The notes: a model not told the origin generated them from the letters alone. A DNA stretch of 64,000 nucleotides from Nilaparvata lugens (GCF_014356525.2 NC_052507.1:61940295-62004294), one strand, 5' to 3'; shown: positions 31,736 through 42,603, counted from the first letter of the stretch. Translations and numbers: made by a program.

Positions 31736-32578
31736 TTGGATGATTGTCATGGAACATACTGAGCAATCAGTTAGAGTGTTGTGGGCACTCTATAATGTCC
31801 AAAAAGGAGAGTGTCAACACCGTTCTCAGCAATGTACCTCTTATCATCATAAGGACTCAAACAGATTTTTGCACATTCAACCTGGTACATGGTGTGGTGG
31901 AACAAGAACTAATAATTTATTTATTTATTTATTTTTTTTTTTTTTGAAATACCTTTCTCTTCTACCATAATATTCTATGTTGTTAGTATGAAGACTTCCT
32001 TACTACTGTTCAATCAATTATATGTGTACATACTTAATCAGACTAAACGGCTTCATATATTATTCTAACTTACACATACCTTTACAACTAGAGTAGCTTG
32101 GTTTAATTCAATAAATCAACATAGAATGAGAAACATTATACAGCATTTATTTTTGATAATTCTTTACATAATTCAAGTATATAGTTTACATTCATTAAAT
32201 ATGGTATGCAATAATCAAAAATTTGTACAATATCGTCTTTATTTTTCAAACTTTTGTCAATAGTTATAATAATTTTGCATTTATTTATTCATAACTTACA
32301 ACTAATACATTTATTCCTTAAACCTCTACAAGTATTACTATTATTATTATTACAATTAATTTTCACATTCAAAGCTTTTAGTATTTAAAAGTTTTATTCT
32401 CTCCTCAATTAATGAGTTCATCATAATTTCTGTAAAAAAGTTAAAGTTATAGTTTGTACAACATTGCTGATTCGCCACACATTTTCATAGTTTCAAATGT
32501 AAATCTTACACTATCAATGTTTTTATCTGTTAACCTATCTTCAATGAAATAATACATTTGAATATTCAACCAACCTAA
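31736..32578. other. AT-rich junction between element 2 and a third remnant
   Basis: No gene seen. An A/T homopolymer run lies at 31916-31945 (TTTATT repeats then T13). Short plus-strand frames at 31740-31970 have no domain. The PolB gene expected upstream of integrase is absent. Confidence 0.5.
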
Positions 32579-32761
32579 TCAATTACAATAGCAAAATTCA
32601 GGAATTTCCTTTAATTCACATCTTCGATGTCTATCAACTATATTCTTATTTATAATATAACATACGCTTATATGTTCTGACTTCTGTTCTTCACTTTTAC
32701 CAGGTTTTATAAATGTTAAATATTCCTCAAACGTTAGTCCTTCTTTTCCGAAATTATTCAA
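32579..32761 (-). CDS. Small accessory ORF, related to neighbour
   Basis: 60 residues. GLTFEEYLTFIKPG and HISVCYIIN resemble, in order and spacing, GWTNMKYLTFVRDY and HISVCDLYC in the adjacent 33394-32891 ORF. The two may be diverged duplicates. Cys-rich at the end (ELKEIPEFCYCN). No function can be assigned; it could be a truncated copy. Confidence 0.4.
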   Translation of the reverse strand: MNNFGKEGLTFEEYLTFIKPGKSEEQKSEHISVCYIINKNIVDRHRRCELKEIPEFCYCN

Positions 32762-32890
32762 TTCTTATATTGTTTTGTCAATAAGTTCGAAATAACAACA
32801 TCTATATTTTTCATCGATTTTATTCGAAAAATAGTTCTTATCAAATGAAATTGAATCCATTTCCAATCTGAAATTAAACATAATATGCTA

Positions 32891-33394
32891 TCAATCTTGT
32901 TCTAGCCCACTCTCATCTGAACAAATAGATAAAAAATTCCAGATAAGTTCATTTAATTGTTCTTTTGTTAAATGTTTATTTTTTTCTGTTATACATTTTT
33001 TAATTTTATCGATAGACTCTTTAAGATGTGCACAATCACATCTCCATGAATCGGGGCAATCTTTTTCCCTGTAAGCATCATATGATGTACAGTATAAATC
33101 ACAAACAGAAATATGATTATAGTTATCACTATGCCAAACTCCTAATTTTTCATAGTCTCTCACAAATGTTAGATATTTCATATTTGTCCATCCTTTTTCT
33201 GCTAACTGGTCCAATAATTGCTGATGCGTCTCCAATAGTTCAGTTAGTTCACAACAATAACTTTGTATTCTCGCCATTTTTTCTAAAGAAAGAGAATCAT
33301 ATTTACGTAATTCATTAAAATGCCTATTTATAATATATACTGAGCTTATATATTCATCAAATGATTCCGTTCGACAGCTCATATCTGAGAACAT
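32891..33394 (-). CDS. Accessory protein of unknown function (167 aa)
   Basis: Intact minus-strand frame just downstream of an integrase chromodomain scrap. It contains many Cys residues (YCCELTE, CDLYCTSYDAY, DCPDSWRCDCAH) and helical segments, with no signal peptide or membrane span. The Cys pattern fits no family I know. Probably an accessory gene of a third Polinton-like remnant. Confidence 0.5.
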   Translation of the reverse strand: MFSDMSCRTESFDEYISSVYIINRHFNELRKYDSLSLEKMARIQSYCCELTELLETHQQLLDQLAEKGWTNMKYLTFVRDYEKLGVWHSDNYNHISVCDLYCTSYDAYREKDCPDSWRCDCAHLKESIDKIKKCITEKNKHLTKEQLNELIWNFLSICSDESGLEQD

Positions 33395-33444
33395 ATTAAA
33401 CTATAAGTTGGAATGATCAGCGTATATAATCAATTGTAAAATAT

Positions 33445-33630
33445 TTACTTAGTTAGTAATTGACTCTTATCTATCCAAGACGGTTCACTAAAACCGAGCC
33501 ACTTTACAAGATAACGCTTTCCAACTTTCTTCAATATTCTCTCTACAAGATAAACTTGCATTTCATCTAAAGTTAACTCTGATTTCTTTAATTCTTGTTC
33601 ATAAAATTTACACAGAACCTTTTTGTGACA
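33445..33630 (-). pseudogene. Third integrase remnant: C-terminal chromodomain only
   Basis: KFYEQELKKSELTLDEMQVY, then VERILKK and YLVKWLGFSEPSW, matching the C-terminal end of the integrases of elements 1 and 2 but clearly distinct from both. The frame continues upstream to 33723 without similarity, so the gene is cut at about 33630, where locus R begins on the other strand. It shows a third related element once existed here. Confidence 0.75.
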
Positions 33631-33635
33631 ATATA

Positions 33636-34870
33636 ATGCTTGTGAAAATCTGTGCTTTGGATGATTGTGAGCCAATGGATAAGAGACGTTTCGTTCTAAT
33701 ATATATGGATATATGTGTAGCATTCAACTTATATTTAAGAGGCAAATTCTCTAATATGGTGACACCTAAACATGGAGTCAAAGCAAAGCTGGCTTACCTA
33801 TTGGACAGTGGAAGTGATATGTCTCAAAAGATTCTACAAGTGCTTGGTTTCTGTTTCCAAGGAGAATATAAAGAAGACTATAATGTGATAGTAGATAACA
33901 ATAAAACTGTTGGGATCGATTGCTTGGCTTGGGTTAATAATAATGTGAGAGTAAAAATTTATAATAAGTTTGTATGTCAAATCACAAGCCCTGCTGTAAA
34001 TAACCAGTTAGCTAACCATATTGTAGACTTTATTCCCTGTGCAGATGCAAGATTACAGGAAACCTTTACCTCTGATGCAGCTAAAATGCATGGTATTACA
34101 CGTTTGGAAGCTACAATCTATAACTATAGTTTAACAAATAGAGACAATAGCAAAATCTTTGACCCTATTCAAGATAGCTTGTCACTCTTGAATGATAGTA
34201 GAAATTATTTCCAAAATGTCCCAAGTTATTCTCTGTCCTCGGCTAAAATGTGGAGAAAACTGACAGATAATTTAAAAAATAGTTGTTGTTTGGTCTATAA
34301 TGATCTTCTACAGTATGTTTACTGGGGAAATAGCAATACCAAGAAATTGACTGGAGTACAAGTAAAGATCCCCACTGAGCCACAACATAGAAATAAAATA
34401 ATTTCTTATTATTGTTATTCTTATATAATTGTTATTTCTGCATTCAGTTTCAATTTACTAGCTATAAATTATGTAGAGATTTTTGAGGATCCATCAGACA
34501 GAAATAATATCAGTTTCTCACAAAAGTGCTATATTAAGAGTGGTGAGACATATTTCTCCAAGTCAACCACAGTTTTCTCTACCATATTCAAAGTTGTTGA
34601 GCTAGATGAGTTGGGTCTTGTAGCAACAGCTAACTTGATAACACAAGTCTTAAGAAAACAAGCAAACATGACTTGTAAGCTTCTCCCATACCCTGTTAAA
34701 GAGATACAGCCCTTGTCTCCTATCAGCCAAGAAGCGTAAGCTAGAACTGGATGAAATTGATCTAAAACGGAGGAAAACTGAGTTTTTTGAAACCACACAG
34801 TCATTTAGGGTACAGCATAAGCAGCTAGAAGAATTTGAGGAAGACGGATAGACGAATTGAGGAAGAATTT
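33636..34870 (+). pseudogene. Locus R, left copy: unidentified spliced gene, 3' end lost
   Basis: An open frame of 367 residues runs to 34739. It contains KAKLAYLLDSGSDMSQK, HGITRLEATIYN and SFSQKCYIKSG. I do not recognise the family; the TRLE block vaguely recalls replication initiators, but this is not evidence. A 52-nt intron is predicted (34675 GTAAGC to 34726 CTATCAG) whose removal leads to a KKRKLELDEID-type basic segment, possibly a nuclear signal. That exon breaks off at 34855-34870, where element 1 starts. The segment 34438-34845 recurs directly at 54908-55306. An earlier intron near 34363-34446 is possible. Confidence 0.55.
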
Positions 34871-35370
34871 AGTAGATGGATAACGCGGATTTTGCGAGAC
34901 TTTTTTATGACTTTTCCCCCCCTCCCCCCTCCTCATGCACCAATCCTACCTTCCCCGCACCTCCCCCGCTCCTGCCGCACCTCTCCCGCCCCCGCCCCCT
35001 TAGAAGAACCTCTCTCTCTCTCTCTCTAGAAGAAGAGGAAGAAGAAGGAGAAGAAGAAGGAGAAGAAGAAGGAGAAGAAGAAGGAGAAGAAGAAGGAGAA
35101 GAAGAAGGAGAAGAAGGAGGAGAAGAAGAAGGAGAAGAAGAAGGAGAGGAAGATGATACTCTCTCTCTCTTGTCATGCTCTAGTTAGAAGGAGAGGAAGA
35201 TGATACTCTCTCTCTCTCTCTTGTCATGCTCTAGTTAATATAGTCATGGCTAATTACATTTAGTCATGCTCAATTACATTTAGTCATAGTCTATTTGATG
35301 ATTAATAGTAGAGAGAGATATGTGTGTGAGAGAGAGAGGCAATCTACTGACAGATTCAAGTGAAACGAAC
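34871..35370 (+). repeat. Left terminal zone of element 1
   Basis: TIR core 34871-34917, then CCCCCCCTCCCCCC, a (CT)n block near 35010, a (GAAGAAGGAGAA)n tract at 35029-35150, more CTCTCTCT blocks, AGAGAGAGATATGTG and finally CTGACAGATTCAAGTGAA at 35346. The same succession, without the GAAGAAGGAGAA array, marks the left end of element 2 at 26169-26455. Confidence 0.7.
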
Positions 35371-37523
35371 TTAACTGAAACATGTTCTTGACAATGGGTT
35401 GTACACACAACGAACGTTATATTTTTAATGTTTCCTCAATCATAACTAATGCATAGAATGAAGTTGTATATCCAAATACACATTGTAAAGTATCGAATTT
35501 GGGTAGATAAAAATCCCTAACCGAAATAGTAATAGGTCTGAAAATAAAGTAACTGGCTAATATCGCCAAATAGATAATAACTAAGATTAGATAGCATCAG
35601 CTTGTTCTGGCTAAATGGTACAAAAACCTAAAAAGGATTTGAAGGAATTTTATTGCTCATAAATAGATTATTATATAAAATATTTTGAAGATTGAGGTTA
35701 GGTACATGTATTCACGGATCGGTAACCTAGAGATCGATCAAATCGAGAAACGTAGAATCTGACCAAAACCCCTTGGCAGAGCTCTATTGCAATCAAACGG
35801 TGTGCAATGTGAAAAAACACCTGATCACGTGGCTAATTATTAGGTAGCATGAAATTAATATTAATGTATAGAATATTAGCTAGCATGTAAAGAGCATAAC
35901 AAATAAACCAAATAAAAATAATTAAGTGTATTCAGGAAATAAGAGGTACCAGGCGCATGAATACCGAATAAAATTTGCATGCACCAATAGTAAAACGGCA
36001 GTTAATAGGCGGCAACTGTAGGCCAATTCAAAAATATTTCTATATATTTATATAAATGTACTAGATTTTGTGTTAAAACTTTGTATAGTTTATGTTATCG
36101 ATATGGCTCGAAAGCAAAGAAATTATTAATCGTACAATCTAAGTAATATTTTGATATTTTTTGTAAGATCTATTTGACCCTAAATGGCGGAGGACTAAGA
36201 TATTCAAATTTTATGTTAATTTGAAAGTCGGAAATAAGATTTGTAAAAATTGAGAAAGGAGAACCAGCACTCGCCAACCAAATGCCACCAGGAGAGGACC
36301 CCAAATATTTTTGAGCGTAGTACCTTGCTAATAAATTTGTAAAAGTTAAAGTTAAATCACATTATTAAATTTCTTAAAGGACTTTGTGATGCTATTGTAA
36401 AGCAGAAGTCATTTTCAATTTCAAATAAATTTATAACCCCTTGGAAGAGACGATTCCGGCTACCATATTCCCGGACCACATGGAGTTGGATCGACATCGG
36501 CGGCTTACAAGAAGATTTTCGACACGTGAGTGATAAATATTGAATTAGTGATGGGCGCTCTAGTGCTTCGAATTAATCTAATAATCAAAGCTAGCTCGCC
36601 GAAAGGGTTTTTATTATAAATTAAGAAATTAATAAGAGTAATACTTGCGCAAGTAAAATTAGTATTAAAGGTATTTTATTGAAAGAAAAAGATAGATCAA
36701 TACATTTCAGAAATTTCTATTGAATCAAAGAAGTATAAAATCTAAGCTATTAAAACATATGCATATGATATTTAATTTTTGCAATATAATTTGCGATAGT
36801 TTGTTATAGCTCTAATTCACTAGATGAATGGCTCTACCTATTCCGTCAGGTGCCGAATCTTGCACCCTGAGATAAAAATATATATTCGATACAAAGAAAT
36901 CTACTAAGTACTAGAGATTTTAATATATATATATATATTTGGATTATTAGTGGCTAATTTATCAAGCTGATCTTAAAGCACATATTTTTAATTGAATTGT
37001 CCAAGTCAACAAGTATTAGCAAGCGCATATCGCAGCTACATGCAAAAGAATGCATATGATTTTAAGATAAAGGCACATGGTAATGATTCGTGCCATAAAT
37101 CTAGAATATAAAGTTTAGCCTGTGATATTTTACTAATTTCAATTATTGTTCTATTTTTATATTATATTTTTCTATCGCTCTTTATATATTTTTTGCCTCG
37201 ATCTATTTTTTGCATTATTTGTTTAATATATGTATGAAATGTTTATGGTGTGCAATTTATTTTTATTCCTCAACACTATAGTATAAGTATCATATTTATA
37301 TATATATTTATTTTTATTGAATTACAAGAGTTATAGGAGAAGCCCATACCTAGGCCTATCAAGATTTTTTGAGACTGAATCCTATTAAAAAACCACGACC
37401 TAATTATATGATTATATCAAATATCTCATGCTTTACCGACTGATGCCAAGCAGGAGGCTAATCGCTATTTAAATATAAAGAATAACGTCAGAACATGTAT
37501 CTTTAAACTCTCTAGAGAGCGAA
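35371..37523. other. Left subterminal region of element 1
   Basis: 2.1 kb of AT-rich DNA without a supportable gene. A GT-donor-like GACACGTGAGTG follows a non-AT-rich stretch at 36430-36535, but no open frame is recognised. It may hold control sequences or decayed accessory genes. Confidence 0.4.
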
Positions 37524-37844
37524 CTATGATCTTTCACATTTTTTATTGGCAATGTCATATGAGCATTTCCAGAGATCATTAGAATTATTAACAATAGCTA
37601 ATGATTCATCATTATTTGAACAACCATAATGGAAATGACCGGTTTCTAATGCATCCAATAATTCAAAAATTTCAGATAGAATTGGAAAGTGAAGATTTTC
37701 TGTTTTTGTTAATGCAAGATCACTCACCTCATCACCCGTTGAAAATTTAATATTCTTTGCAATTAGATCAAATTCATTGAATGAAATTGTCATCAAGAGA
37801 CAAGATAGTTTCTTGAACTTTGAAAAGCTATAACAATCAACCAT
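37524..37844 (-). CDS. Accessory ORF of element 1 (106 aa)
   Basis: Intact small frame at the capsid end of element 1. It contains FNEFDLIAKNIKFSTGDEV and ends WKCSYDIANKKCERS. No known domain, signal peptide or membrane segment. Its only support as a gene is its open length and its position in line with the other accessory frames. Confidence 0.4.
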   Translation of the reverse strand: MVDCYSFSKFKKLSCLLMTISFNEFDLIAKNIKFSTGDEVSDLALTKTENLHFPILSEIFELLDALETGHFHYGCSNNDESLAIVNNSNDLWKCSYDIANKKCERS

Positions 37845-38024
37845 ATTTTTCAGTTGAGTGTATGTACAGGTGAAACGTGATAAGAAACTACTTGTATCTG
37901 CACACTTATAGCATTGAGCTTCAACGCATGTGAGATCTTTTCAGCTCAACTAACAAAGCAATACTGAAGGATTAAACTTAGACATTGTAGGTACAATGAA
38001 AACAATCGAGTATACACTAGAAAT

Positions 38025-38309
38025 TTATTTACACAATTCACTACAATTGTTCATCACTTCCTCTTCAATTTTTATTAGTTTACTAACAGACAGTTTATGA
38101 GGTCTGTAATAGCATAGATAATCATTTATATCGTTCAAATTCACTGTGTTTAAGAAAATGTCTTTTAGTTGTTTCACCAAATGATGATTTTCATGAGTTG
38201 AATGTTTAATTGCAATTTCACAGGCATCATACCAATCAATACACTGTTCTAACCTCATTTCCAATTCACTATCAGCTTGCATCCACTTGCACGGGTCCAT
38301 GATGAGCAA
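38025..38309 (-). CDS. Accessory ORF of element 1 (94 aa)
   Basis: Short acidic frame with CIDWYDACEIAIKHSTHENH. The NACEIHH stretch of the neighbouring 39362-38319 protein is similar, which may or may not be meaningful. Ends EEEVMNNCSELCK. Function unknown. Confidence 0.4.
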   Translation of the reverse strand: MLIMDPCKWMQADSELEMRLEQCIDWYDACEIAIKHSTHENHHLVKQLKDIFLNTVNLNDINDYLCYYRPHKLSVSKLIKIEEEVMNNCSELCK

Positions 38310-38318
38310 ATGAAGAAA

Positions 38319-39362
38319 CTATACATATGTCGGTACTAATATAGAGAAATTAAACGGTTCCTGTGCCTTCCCTCCAATGCAACATACACGAGCAGTATGA
38401 TATTTCAATGCTTGCTTATGATAAACACATTGAATTTCTTCTCCGTTATAGAAAAAGCCATATCTTGCAAAGTTTTTCTTTTCTGTATTTGAATAGAATT
38501 GACATTTTTTCATGCTAAGCATTCTATTGTTTTCGCACATGAAATTTGGAGATGAGTCCATATTTTTCATTATCAAAGTATTGTAATGAACCGCTGCGAA
38601 TAACGCACATCGACCGTGCGGATTGCGATGATGAATTTCACAGGCATTATAACACCAAGAACTTGTAAAGTAGTTAAAATTTGGTTTCTCAATTTCATCT
38701 GGTAAACAACATACGTTTTTGTGTAACCTTCTGAGAAACTTAGCTTTCTCTGTACCTTTTGTGTAGATTTTATCATATCCTTCAAGATAAGATATCAATA
38801 ATTCGTCTGTATAAATAAAATTACCATCTTCCCAGCGTATTTTGTGATAATTGTTCTCAGCCCATGTTACTTGCTTACGCAATTTAGCATTCAATTCCGA
38901 CTATGCAAATGGCGACTTGAAATGTAACACAACAAAGCTATTTAGCTGATCTACGATTCCGATTTCTTTCACGATAATTTGATTAGAAGTTCCCTTGAAC
39001 CAATGCATGTCGACTGTTGCAAATTTTTTACAGGAGGATTCCTCCTCTTGTGTTGTTTTGTCCTCCTCCTTTGTCCTCCTTTCTCCTCCTCCTTCTCCTC
39101 CTCCTACTCCTCCTCCTCCTCCATTCTCCTCCTGTGGTTTAGGTGTACTACATCTTGAGTGATAGTAGAAGAAGTCTTGTTCGGTGTCAAGATCACACTG
39201 CGTGTCAAGATCACACTGCGTGTCAATAGATTGTATTTTCTTCCCAGAATTATAACACATTATAGGCGTACTACATCTGGAGTCATAGTAGATGCTGTCT
39301 TCTTTATCAAGATCGCACTGTATCCCGATAGAGCGTGTTTTCTTCTCAGAATTAGAAGACAT
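38319..39362 (-). pseudogene. RNase H/exonuclease-like accessory protein, one nonsense codon
   Basis: Two frames (39362-38901 and 38894-38319) are in the same phase and separated only by a TAG at 38901-38903. The first part has a duplicated CDLD/YY-SRCSTP block and a Gly/Glu-rich low-complexity linker, then VDMHWFKGTSNQIIVKEIGI. The second continues WAENNYHKIRWEDGNF, IYTKGTEKAKFL and a Cys/His pattern. This order (D-x-x-F, KE, NYH-I-W-G, KG-EK-FL, C--H--C) is a domain I associate with many insect mobile-element proteins and which looks exonuclease-like. The enzymatic role is inference. Confidence 0.55.
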
Positions 39363-39450
39363 TCTAGATGTTAACCGATCAAAGCTAAAACCTCAAATGA
39401 GTGAAATTTGAAAAATGCAATACTTATATAGCTTGTGCTCTATCGAGAAA

Positions 39451-40682
39451 TTACTGAACTTCCTTCACCATGGAAGTAAGGGGAGTGTACTCCATGATAC
39501 GATCACTGATTAAAATGCAATAAGCGGAAGTATTTGGAGGTACAGCTTCCTTAAATTCCATATCTATTCTAATATCTGTGGAGGATTTCAAATGAGAAGA
39601 TTGATGTGAACAGTCAATTACAATCAGGGGTGTTTTAGTACAAAATGTGTCAAAATCAATCTCTGTTCCAAGCTCAGTATTGATACTATGGTTATAGTAG
39701 GCCGAGGGAAAATCCAAAAACATACGGTACATCAATTCTTGTTTACCAAGGAGGTTTTCATAAGGAAAATAGTCAGAGTTCAAGTAGACCTTTGCATTTT
39801 GAAGATTACAACTATCAAATTCCGAGATTGATTTATTAATTTTATTCTTACGATCTGTTTGAAACGCTAAAACAACATACTTTGGTGTGTCGAGATGTGA
39901 TGCGGTTTTTACTGCCCAAGAATGAACAGTGCTATTTTGTAAATTTGGTAATTCTGAAATCTCCCAATGACGAAAGCTCAGCTTCAGCGGTGTATCAGTA
40001 TCGAGCAATCTCAAAAATTTCAACCTCACATGATCTTCTAAAGTAATATAGGGAATTCTCCATTGAAGCTTCGTTATTTTTATATTAACGTTTGTTGCTT
40101 CTGTAGACTCGATGCAATTGAGATCTGTTGGCGATCTTAATAATACAAGTTCTTGTTTCAAGTTTAAAATTATTCTTTGAAAGTCTTCAAAAATGGTAAA
40201 ACTAATTTAAGAGGTACACAGAATGTAAACTTATTATCTTTCAGTGTATATCCTGCTCTGTCAAACCCGGCCAAGTGATATGTGTTCTTATCAAACATAT
40301 TTTTCACTAGTATAGCTTTAATTGTTGATGTTAATCCAATTAGTCTTGATTTAGAAATTTGTTGTCCAGCCAATTCATATCGAATTTCATCAAAGAGATT
40401 TCCAATGAGGTTACTGGATAATATATACTTAGCTTCTATCGGAGCATCCCCAGCCTTCACAGCTGGTTTTGTACACTTCACCTCCCCCTCAATAAATATA
40501 AATGATTTGCATGGAAGGCTGTACTGATCCATAGAAGCCACATGGATGCGAGCTTCATCTGAGGGTTTAATTTCTTGTCCCGAATATACTATATGAGTAT
40601 GGAACTGAAATTTAGTAATATCATTATAGAACTCGAGTTGAGATTCAACATCGAGAATTTCACTAATTGCTGCGCCGTACAT
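39451..40682 (-). pseudogene. Element 1 major capsid protein (double jelly-roll, hexon-like)
   Basis: About 410 codons in two frames, 40682-40170 and 40161-39451, joined by a one-base shift in a T run near 40190. The N-terminal part has ISEILDVESQLEFYNDITKF, ELAGQQISKSRLIGL and FTFCVPLKLVLPF; the C-terminal part has VKTASHLDTPKYVVLAFQTD. Length and block order match Polinton/adintovirus major capsid proteins. Its start overlaps the end of the small basic gene. Element 2 carries the first part only (61082 onward). The protein forms the icosahedral shell. Confidence 0.85.
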
Positions 40683-40839
40683 GACGCCGATCTACTATAA
40701 ATCCCAACTTTTCCAATATTCTCGTGCTTTTCGCCGATATAGCACGTAGCTTTTTAGGTGTTGACTCTATCACGTTCGAGTCTCTAATGAGCTTCTGTGA
40801 GCAAATGCTAGTGCGAGGTTTGAAAACGAGGAATCCCAT
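40663..40839 (-). CDS. Element 1 small basic protein
   Basis: 59 codons from the ATG at 40837-40839. The ATG lies two bases after the penton-like stop. Homologue at 60922-61110 shares STPK, RA-SAKS-RILEKLGFIVD and an Arg-rich end. Basic and short; it might be a core or cement peptide like the small basic proteins of adenoviruses. Its 3' end overlaps the capsid start by about 20 bases in another frame. Conservation between two diverged elements supports it being real. Confidence 0.7.
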   Translation of the reverse strand: MGFLVFKPRTSICSQKLIRDSNVIESTPKKLRAISAKSTRILEKLGFIVDRRHVRRSN

Positions 40840-40840
40840 T

Positions 40841-41530
40841 TCAAGTTCTTTGTTTTTCACGAATGTGAAGTCTAATTGTAATTATATCTCCTCGGAAATC
40901 AATAAACGATCCTTCTTGATCGGTTACCTTTACATTAATGCTTTGAATTCTATGTGTGTTTAAAGGCATATAGATTATCGGATTAGGTGTTTCATTTATC
41001 AAATACCCGCTAGGTACTCTAGGTGAGAACTTGTATATAATATGTTTCTGTTTGCCATCGGAGTAACTCCCACAGGCTATATTGCACTCAACTACAATAG
41101 AGTTAATATTTGTTATGCTAACTAAATGCTGAGAATAATACCATTTATTCGGTTGTAATATAACATTATCAAAACCAAGCATTTTTCCTATTGAAGTAGA
41201 TGATGTAAAGTCAATAGGCTTATCAGAACGAATTTCGAGCTTCATAGTATTCGTGTTAGCTCTTATATTAAGTTTCTTTTCGTCACTATTCAATTTACTC
41301 TTTAAAGCTAATATAATGTCATCAACTTCATATGCACCCGTATCAAGATCAATTAATTTATCACCATATTTGAAGCTAGAATTTTTACCTTTTATAACAT
41401 TTGCAATGCTATTGTAAGTACAGAAATTAATCAATCCAATTTCCCATTCTTTATTTTTATCCAAATCGAGAATTTCTTGTAAATGTTCATAGAGATCACT
41501 TGATCTAGATCGTAATGTAATAACAACCAT
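40841..41530 (-). CDS. Element 1 penton-like minor capsid protein
   Basis: 229 codons from the ATG at 41528-41530 (MVVITLRSRSSDLYEH); the frame is open further upstream but that overlaps the protease. Blocks: IGLINFCTYNSIANV, FKYGDKLIDL, IGKMLGFD, YKFSPRVPSGYLINE and IDFRGDIITIRLHIRE. This is the single-jelly-roll penton-like family found next to protease and capsid in Polintons. Homologue at 60236-60922. The frame is intact. It would occupy capsid vertices. Confidence 0.85.
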   Translation of the reverse strand: MVVITLRSRSSDLYEHLQEILDLDKNKEWEIGLINFCTYNSIANVIKGKNSSFKYGDKLIDLDTGAYEVDDIILALKSKLNSDEKKLNIRANTNTMKLEIRSDKPIDFTSSTSIGKMLGFDNVILQPNKWYYSQHLVSITNINSIVVECNIACGSYSDGKQKHIIYKFSPRVPSGYLINETPNPIIYMPLNTHRIQSINVKVTDQEGSFIDFRGDIITIRLHIREKQRT

Positions 41531-41558
41531 CTTATATGTTTTCGGTACAAATACTGGA

Positions 41559-41921
41559 TTACAACTGGTTCGCAAAAAACAAGAGCATAAGGTGTCCACA
41601 TATATTTGTATGTAATGGTTGCATGTGCTCAACATTGTAAAAAATATTTACACCTGTTTCTTTTTTCCAATATTTATTCAATTCATAAGGTGGTTGTAAA
41701 TTACCAATTGGATCAAAATAGTAAACATTTGATCCTCGTTTCTTATAACCAACCCAGTGTGTACCATGTCCGGATTGAGTGTCTAAATTAACAATACAAT
41801 TCTCATTTTTTAGAATTTTATTAGGTAATGTATCTATCATGTATACACCTCGTAGGGGAATTTGTAATAATTTACACCATTTTATTAGATCGTGATTGGA
41901 CAATTCACCATCGATATTCAT
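41559..41921 (-). CDS. Element 1 adenain-like cysteine protease
   Basis: 120 codons, intact. GTHWVGYKK carries the catalytic His, YFDPIGNLQPP the acidic residue region, and NICGHLMLLF the Cys. The order His-Asp/Glu-Cys and length fit adenovirus-type (C5) maturation proteases of Polinton/adintoviruses. It starts four bases after the PLA2 gene. Homologue at 59796-60158 in element 2. It would cleave capsid precursors in the virion. Confidence 0.88.
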   Translation of the reverse strand: MNIDGELSNHDLIKWCKLLQIPLRGVYMIDTLPNKILKNENCIVNLDTQSGHGTHWVGYKKRGSNVYYFDPIGNLQPPYELNKYWKKETGVNIFYNVEHMQPLHTNICGHLMLLFFANQL

Positions 41922-41925
41922 TTTT

Positions 41926-42603
41926 TCACCTTCTTTGTCGTTCTACGTTTTTTAACTCTTTTTTTCTTTGGAATAAACTTACACCATATGGTGAGGAGGA
42001 GGATGTGGGGTTGGGCCCAATCAAAATACGACCACCACTCGAGATTGGAGGGTACGGTTTCAAATAGTAACCTCTACCTGCAATATGCTGTTTCAACTGA
42101 GCAATAGCTTTTTTCCTTATCGAGCTGCTATGAGTTTTCCCAACACTTGTGCTCTTCTTCTTCTTCTTCTTTCTCAATCCACCGCCAAACGCTGCTTTAG
42201 CTTTCATCACGTTTGTTACAAGATAACTAAGTGCTCTTTCACTTAGAGATGATTTTGGATTCTTGAATATTTCCCATGCTGTGTTTGCAAGAGCTCTGTC
42301 TGCAATCGCTCGCGACTTATTATCACTATTTTGAGTGTATGCTATATCATGTACCTTACAGGCCCTATCTAATGAATTTATACCTTCATCCCCCCTCTTT
42401 AACCTTTCATTAACCTTGGTGCCAGGGCCACACCACTGGTAGCCCCCCGGGAGGTGAATTTCAGGTGATGCATTTATTAATTTATTTATAATAGTTGATG
42501 TAATGTCCCCCGCAGTACCCGCTATACCTTTGACAATTTTGCTAGCCGAACTCAAGATTCCTTCACCTCGTTTCCTAGAAGATAACTTTCTTCTACATAC
42601 CAT
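41926..42603 (-). CDS. Element 1 PLA2-domain capsid-associated protein
   Basis: 225 codons, intact. GYQWCGPGTKVNERL holds the calcium-loop GPG pattern and DRACKVHDIAYTQ the catalytic His-Asp of parvovirus-type phospholipase A2. A Lys-rich run (RKKKKKK) and an ISSGGRILIG end follow. In related viruses this protein helps particles leave endosomes. Upstream, TTAATTAACCTCAGT and GTTCAAC-TTGAGTTGAAAGG are shared with element 2 and could be promoter or leader. Confidence 0.85.
   Translation of the reverse strand: MVCRRKLSSRKRGEGILSSASKIVKGIAGTAGDITSTIINKLINASPEIHLPGGYQWCGPGTKVNERLKRGDEGINSLDRACKVHDIAYTQNSDNKSRAIADRALANTAWEIFKNPKSSLSERALSYLVTNVMKAKAAFGGGLRKKKKKKSTSVGKTHSSSIRKKAIAQLKQHIAGRGYYLKPYPPISSGGRILIGPNPTSSSSPYGVSLFQRKKELKNVERQRR

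Noticed and set aside
34876..35187. Glu/Gly-rich protein
   Set aside because: Encoded by a (GAAGAAGGAGAA)n tract in the element terminus.
33360..38900. A single family uniting all Cys-rich accessory ORFs
   Set aside because: Shared short phrases (DACEIA, NACEIHH) are too few; only the pair 32579-32761 and 32891-33394 looks related.
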